Source of the DNA: Inia geoffrensis
Lineage: Eukaryota > Chordata > Mammalia > Artiodactyla > Iniidae
NCBI GenBank assembly: GCA_036417435.1
Contig: CM070899.1
Location: 150,860,237-150,924,236, forward strand
Direction of reading: 5' to 3'
DNA: 64,000 nucleotides
The position numbers and the translations under genes were made by a program. Positions 1 through 64,000 of the stretch are shown one piece after another (the stretch's first letter is position 1; each line of letters opens with the position of its first letter). The notes under the pieces are model-generated. The model had not been told where the DNA came from. It saw nothing but the letters and a program-made list of their open reading frames with translations, and did no database searches.

Positions 1-860
1 TCTTCTTGTTGTATCCTGATTCTGTTGACCATTGTATTAATCATCAGTTTATATCCTCTATAAATTTGATAAGCATTCCAGCAATATATGCATTCAGTCC
101 ATTTGATAAAAATGTCCATAGAAGATGTGCTTAAGAGTAAAAAATTATAAAACACATAAGCAAGTCCATGATAAGCAAGACTGACATATCCAGCAGTGGG
201 AAAATTTACATTCAAAGATTTAGAGAGAATAGAGGAATCTAAAAGGGACTGCTAGAATAAAAGTAGAAGTTAATAAAGTGGAGAACAGTAGACCAAATTA
301 ATACATAAAAATCCTGGTTCTTTGAAAAAATAGACAAAAGTATTAACTAATCAAGAAAACAATGGAGTAAGCACAGATATACTAAATAAGAAATGACAAG
401 GGGGAAATAACTATTCATATAGAGAAAAATCTCAAAAAATACTAAGAGACTACTCTGTATATATCTAGTAAAAATAAATTTGAAAATGTAGATGCAGTGG
501 ATAATTTCTTAGGAACATACAGTTTAATTAAATTGACCCAATTTGAGATGGAAAGCTTAACCAGATCAATTTCTATAAAAGAAAAAAAGAGTTATCAAGC
601 GATTACTTGACACAAAAATACCAGGCCCAGAAGTTTCATAGGAAACGTCTACCAAATCTTTAGAGATCAGAGGTAAGAGATAGTCCCAATGCCGCATAAA
701 TTGTTTTAGAGCATATATAATACATAAGGAAAAATGTGCATATATAAGGAAAACTTCCTAATGCTTTTTATAAAGTATAACATTGATACCCCAAACCTGA
801 TAAAGACAGCTTGAAGGGGCTTCCGTTGGTCAAATTGAACATTGAAATAATCAAGTTCAG
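1..860 (+). repeat. Old L1 fragment, sense strand
   Basis: Degenerate L1 ORF2 sequence in the + direction. Recognisable landmarks are the 'tcctggttctttgaaaa' segment near 312, the 'gagactactctgtat' segment near 445 and 'ttcataggaaacgtctaccaaa' near 634. Stops are frequent, so it is an ancient 5'-truncated copy. Confidence 0.65.
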
Positions 861-1109
861 TTATGAATTATAAACCACTGAAAAATATAGAAATTTGTGA
901 GTCCGTATTGATAATAAATGATGAGGAGGGCTCTTGCTTACCACAGAGTTAGAAAATCATCATTTGACAACCATCATGATAAAGATTGGATCAGGCAGGA
1001 AGCATCAGTGGATGCTAAATCTGGGAAGAATTTTTTAACTCTTTATTTTGAATTGATTTTAGACTTACAGAAAAGTTGTAAAAATAATGGAGTTTCCATC
1101 TATCCCTCT
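861..1109. other. Intergenic or intronic sequence with no identified feature
   Basis: A short open frame of 83 codons crosses this stretch but shows no family resemblance and no codon signal. I see no exon or repeat that I can name. Confidence 0.4.
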
Positions 1110-1244
1110 CTGTTGGTGTCTCTTTTCTCTTTACATGTCTCCCTGGGTGATCTTACATGTTCTCACTGAGCTCCACTTTGGCATACTCAGTTATCGATTT
1201 GACATCTCCACTTGGGTATCTTAAGAGTAACAGTTCTGAGCGCC

Positions 1245-1330
1245 ACATCAGCTCTGCTGAATCAAAAACTGCAGGTGGAGTTCTCTGTTTTAACAAGCCC
1301 CTGGATGATTTAGATGCTTGCTTAATCCGA
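1245..1330 (-). mobile_element. MER5-like hAT element fragment
   Basis: The sequence 'gctgaatcaaaaactgcagg' followed by 'tgttttaacaagcccctgg' and 'gatttagatgc' matches the centre of MER5-type non-autonomous hAT elements. The ends are not resolved. Confidence 0.5.
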
Positions 1331-1459
1331 AATTTTCACCATGTCTGTAAATGGTGCCACCATCTACCCAGTTAGTTGCTTAAGCCAGAAATTTGAGTCC
1401 TTGATTTCTTCTTTTCCTTCATCACCACACCCATTTCACGTCTAAAGCATGAGGAAGTC

Positions 1460-1801
1460 TGTCTTAGTCCATTCAGGCTGCTATAACAAAATACTGTAGA
1501 CTGGGTGACTTATAACAACAAACATTTATTTCTCATAGTTCTGGAGACTGGAAGTCCTAGATGATGGTGCCAGTGTGGTCGAGTGAGGGCCCTCTTCTGG
1601 GTTGCAGACTTCGCATTATACCCTCATATGGTAGAAGCAGCCTGGGGGCTTTGTGGGATCTCTTATAAGAGCACTAATCCCATTCATGGGAATTCCACCC
1701 TCATACCTAATCACCTCCCAAAGACCCCATCTCCCATAACATTGGGTATTAGGATTCTAACACGTGAATTTTGAGGGGACATAAACATTCAGACCATAGC
1801 G
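1460..1801 (-). mobile_element. MaLR-type solo LTR (MST/THE-like)
   Basis: Starts with 'tgtcttagtccattcaggc' and contains 'ctgctataacaaaatact', 'tttatttctcatagttctgg' and 'cctaatcacctcccaaag', the reverse complement of a MaLR LTR. A 5-bp direct repeat aagtc flanks it (1455-1459 and 1802-1806), and the flanks rejoin as L2 sequence. No internal genes are present. Confidence 0.8.
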
Positions 1802-1841
1802 AAGTCCTACTGATCAAGCTCTCAAATATATCTTCAGTCTA

Positions 1842-2278
1842 CGGATCTTCCCCAAATTTTGATGGGGTTACAACCCAATAAACGCATTTTAAGTTGAAAA
1901 TATTCTAAGTCGGAAATGCATTTAATACACCTAACGTGCCAAACATCCTAGCTTAGCCTAGCCTTACCTTAAGCATGCCAAGAATGCTTACATTAGCCTA
2001 CAGTTGGGCAAAATCATCTAACACAAAGCCCATTTTACAATAAGGTGTTGAATATCTTATGTAATTTATTGAATACTGTACTGAAAGTGAAAAACAGAAT
2101 GGTTGCAGTGGGTACAGAATGGTGTATCGGTTGTTTATCCGTGTGATCCTGCAGCTGATTGCTAGCCCAGGAAAAGATAAAAATTCGAAATACAGTATCT
2201 ACTGAATGCCCATCACTTTTGCCCCATTGTAAAGTTGAAAAATTGTAAGTTGAACCGTTATAAGTTCGGGGCCATCTG
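1842..2278. mobile_element. Tigger-like (TcMar) non-autonomous DNA transposon, 437 bp
   Basis: Flanked by the TA dinucleotide (1840-1841 and 2279-2280). The ends are imperfect inverted repeats: 'cggatcttccccaaattttg' on the left and the reverse complement of 'aagttcggggccatctg' on the right. The interior has the familiar 'gtaatttattgaatactgta' and 'ctgaaagtgaaaaacagaat' blocks. It has no coding capacity. Confidence 0.75.
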
Positions 2279-2280
2279 TA

Positions 2281-2716
2281 CTTTTCTTCATCTTACAAAG
2301 TACTACAAACTGAGTACCTTAAACAATAGACAGTTATTTTTAAAGTTCTAGGAACTAGAAGTCCAGGATCACGGTGTTGGCATTGTTGGTTCCTGCTGAG
2401 GGCTGTGATCATCTGTTCCGTGCGTCTTCCCTAGCTTCTGGTGGTTTGCTGACAATCTTTAGCATTCCTTGCCTTGTGTCACCCATGGTCTCTGCCTTCA
2501 CTTTCACATGGCATTCTCGCTGTGTATGTGTTTCTGTTCAAATTTCCCCTTTTTCTAAGGACATTAGTCATACTGGATTAGGGCCTACCTATATGACCTT
2601 AGCTTAACTAATTACACCTACAATGACCCTATTTCCAAGTAAGATCACATTCTGAGATGCTGGGGGTTAGAGCTTAAACATGAATTTTGGAGGGGGACAC
2701 AGTTCAACCCAGGACA
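2281..2716 (-). mobile_element. MLT1-type MaLR LTR
   Basis: Contains 'taaagttctaggaactagaa', 'tgaccctatttccaagtaa' and 'aacatgaattttggaggggg', a diverged reverse-complement MLT1 LTR. It abuts the Tigger-like element directly and interrupts the L2. Confidence 0.7.
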
Positions 2717-3495
2717 TCTCCCCTGCTGTTACCTTGCTGTAGGCCACTATCATCTCTCATTTGATGACTGATAACAATCTCATAACAGATGTCCCTATTT
2801 CACTCTTAAACCCTCCCACAACCTATTTTCTACAAAAGGAATAAGACTGATTTTTTTTTTTTTAAAAACATCTATCATATCACTCCTCTTTTCTCATTAG
2901 TTACCTCTATTGCACTTAAAGAAAATCTAAGCTTCCTATCATGGCCTACAAGATTCTTATTATCTGGTTCTTGCCCATCTCTCCAAATTCATCTTGTGCC
3001 ACTCTTTTCTTACTACTCTTCAGCCAAATTGGTCTTTTTTTTGTTTGTTTCAGGCCATCCAATATGCCAAACTCTTTGCTCCCTCAGGGCCTTTGCACAT
3101 AACAATACCTTTATCTGAAATGTTTTTCTTTCTTCCCTTTGCATAAGCTCTTTCTCATCCTCCAAGTCTCTATAGAAATGTCACCTACCTCAGAAGCTTT
3201 CTCCCTGACTACCCTAGCTGAAGTTGCTTCCCTTTCCTCAATTATTGTCTCATTCTTTTGTCTTTTACAAATTTTTTTTCTGATTTTTTTTTCTTGTCGT
3301 CCTTTTCCCTCCTGCTCTACTGTAAACTGAGTCAGATTATCATGTTCATCCTTGTATCCCTAATGCTTAGGAAGAAGAACATGTTCAAAGAGTATTTGCT
3401 GAATGAATGTATATCCCCAAGAACATAGCTTGATACCTAGCGCTGATTAAATACTTAATAAACGTTTGTAGAATGGATGTATGAATAAATTTGTC

Positions 3496-3675
3496 TTGAC
3501 AGCCCAGCATCATGTTAAGATCTACCCTGCTATGTGTAAATAAATATGCTATTTGTGATACCTGGAGTCTCTGAAGGATATGAACTTGACAGATGTGTTT
3601 TCCATACCGGGAGTTTAGGTCATTCAGGTAGGAAAATTGTTGCCAGGGACTTGTAGCTTTTGCTTTTCTTTGCAG
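3496..3675. other. Intron 2 sequence just upstream of exon 3
   Basis: No repeat is recognised. It ends in the pyrimidine-rich tract of the exon 3 acceptor. Confidence 0.5.
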
Positions 3676-62230
<58,555 letters not shown>

Positions 62231-62399
62231 GTAAGCCCCACTCACCCTTAGAAACCATTTCCACTTGCTGTGGAGTCTCCAAGAGAAGAAATTGGGGGTG
62301 GGGATGAAGGTGGGTTTGAGGTTGGGCATTGCCCTAAAGGTGAAAGTGCAGTCACTATATTCGGTTCTTTTTCCTAGTCATGTTTTGGTGTGGATTGTT

Positions 62400-64000
62400 A
62401 GTCACATATAAAACGTAATTCTATTACCAGGAGTAAAGAGGGATATTACATAATGACTAAATAATTTTATCAAGTAGACACAACAATTTTAAATGTATAT
62501 GTACCTAAGAACAGAGCTTTGAAATACTTGAAGCAAAAATGGATAGAACTGAAGGAGAAATACACATAATAATCTACCTCTCTTGGTAATCAGTAGAAGT
62601 TGATAGAAAATCAGGGAGGACGTGGAAGACTTGAACAACACTATCAACCAGCTTGATTTAATTGACATTTATAGAACATTAAATAAGTTTCAAAATACAC
62701 ATTCCTTTCATGTGCATATGGTACATTCATCAAGATGGACCATATTTGGGGCCATAAAACAAACTAACAAATTTTTAAAATAGAAATCAGCATGTTCTCT
62801 GACCACAACAGAATTAAACAAGAAAGCAGTAACAAAAATATGCGGATAATCCCCATATATTTGGAAATTAAATGCATTTCTAAATAACCCATAGTCAAGA
62901 GAAAGTTAGAAATTTAAAATATCTTAGTAGAATGAAGATGAACACTTGAGCATGCCAAATTCTGTATGGTCCAGCTAAAGCAGTGTCTAGGTAGAAATTT
63001 AGAACAATCAGTGTTTATATTAGAAAGAAATCTGAAGTCTCTAATGTAGGCTTTTACATTAAGAAAATAGAAGAGCAGGTTAAAATGAAAGTGAGCAAAA
63101 GGAAGGAAATAATAAAGACAAAAGTGGAATCATTGAAAATAAAAACAGGGGACTTCCCTAGTTGTCCAGTGGTTAAGAATCTGCCTTCCAATGCAGGGGA
63201 ACGCAGGTTTGACCCCTGGTTGGGGAACTAAGATCGCACATGCCTCAGGACAACTAAGCCTGTGCTGTAACTACTGAGCCCACGTGCCACAACTAGCGAG
63301 AAGCCCATGTGCCACAATGAAATATTCCACATGCTGCAACAAAGATCCCGTGTGCCATAACTAAGACCCAACGCAGCCAAATAAATAAATAAATAAATAT
63401 TTTTAAAAAAAGAAAGCAAAAACAATAGAGAAAATGAGACCAAAATCTAGTTGAGATCAATAAATTCAATAAACTTTAGCCAGACTGACCAGGAAAAGAG
63501 AGAAGACACAAATTACAAATATTAGGTATATGAGGAAGAGGAAACATCACTACTGATCTACACATATTAAAAATTCATAACAGAATGTTAACTTTATGCC
63601 AATAAACTTCATAACTTAAATGTACAAATTTCTTTAAACCTCACTCAAGAAAAAATAGGTAACCTGAGTAATCCTATCTCTATTAAAGAAATTGCATTTG
63701 TGATTCAAAATTTTCCCTCAACAGAAACTGCAGACCTGCATGTCTTCACCGTTGAATTCTACCGAACATTTTAGGAAATAACACCAATTTATGCAGACTC
63801 TTCCAGAAAATGGAGGAGGGAACATGTCCCAACTCATAAGGCCAGTGTAAATTACCCTGATACCAAATCCAGCCAAAGACATTAATAAGAAAAGTACAGA
63901 CCAAATTCTCTCATGAATATAAATGTAAAAAAATTAGCAAATTCATCCCAACAGTTTATAAGAAGAATAACTTATCATTTAAGTGGAATTTTTCCCAGGA
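62400..64000 (+). repeat. Old L1 ORF2 fragment, sense strand, runs off the window
   Basis: Sense L1 ORF2 landmarks: 'tacctaagaacagagctttg', 'ggaccatatttggggccata', 'tctgaccacaacagaatta' and 'ttctaccgaacattttagg'. Many stops. A SINE at 63149-63415 is nested in it. Confidence 0.75.
63149..63415 (+). mobile_element. CHR-type SINE, long form, diverged
   Basis: 'gggacttccctagttgtcc' through 'cagccaaataaataaataaa'. The middle has fewer 'cacaactac' blocks than other long copies. Confidence 0.85.

Larger units (their letters stand above)
1110..3495 (+). repeat. L2 LINE fragments, sense strand, split by later insertions
   Basis: L2 landmarks appear in order: 'gacatctccacttgg' at 1200, 'ccatctacccagttagt' near 1361, 'aaatatatcttcagtct' at 1824, 'ggcctacaagattct' at 2943, 'ctcagggcctttgcac' near 3083 and the 'tatttgctgaatgaatg' end near 3393. 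The same L2 is interrupted by a MER5-like piece, a MaLR LTR, a Tigger-like element and a second LTR, so those are younger. Confidence 0.75.

Noticed and set aside
918..1169. 83-codon frame considered as an exon
   Set aside because: No splice sites with matching phase, no known protein, and it does not fit FANCI exon 2.

Overview
This is a mammalian nuclear genome window, almost certainly from a cetacean. The evidence for that is about 26 copies of CHR-type tRNA-derived SINEs (the cetacean/hippo/ruminant family, including a compact form typical of whales and dolphins), a young cetartiodactyl-like LINE-1, and many older mammalian repeats (L2, MIR, MaLR LTRs, hAT and Tigger elements). The species cannot be fixed from the sequence alone.

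The single functional gene I can support is FANCI (Fanconi anaemia group I protein) on the + strand. Twenty-two consecutive internal coding exons lie between 3676 and 62230. They join in one open frame of 2549 nt (about 849 codons, equivalent to human residues about 29-878). All have GT/AG borders, all phases agree, and I found no disabling change. The regulatory lysine (K523, codon 38172-38174) and the three ATR-type SQ sites (residues 556, 559, 565) are present. The start codon and the C-terminal third lie outside the window. Exon numbers assume the human layout, with the start codon in exon 2.

Region by region: 1-3500 is a stack of nested old repeats (L1, then an L2 split by a MER5-like piece, a MaLR LTR, a Tigger-like element and a second MaLR LTR). 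Intron 3 (3749-14326) holds a young truncated L1 and an old L1 of about 7 kb. The old L1 carries an inserted 623-bp piggyBac-type DNA transposon with a remnant of the transposase N-terminus (10664-11286). Exons 4-14 (14327-28135) are spaced by L1, MIR, L2 and SINE pieces. Intron 14 (28136-37525) is largely an old L1 followed by an L2. Intron 18 (41037-47224) contains a processed pseudogene of YEATS4 (45459-47128), which is itself split by a SINE. Intron 19 (47294-59132) contains a full-length 7.78-kb L1 in antisense orientation (50477-58256) with perfect 14-bp target duplications. Its ORF2 is open except for one stop, its ORF1 has one frameshift, and its 5' UTR has unusual internal duplications. 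Exons 20-24 follow, and the window ends in an old sense-strand L1.

The most notable items are the piggyBac-derived element with its TTAA target duplication, the almost intact antisense L1 ending 0.9 kb upstream of FANCI exon 20, and the YEATS4 retrocopy. No tRNA, rRNA, snRNA, CRISPR or bacterial-type gene was seen. Most short open reading frames in the window are translations of SINE, L1 or simple-repeat sequence.
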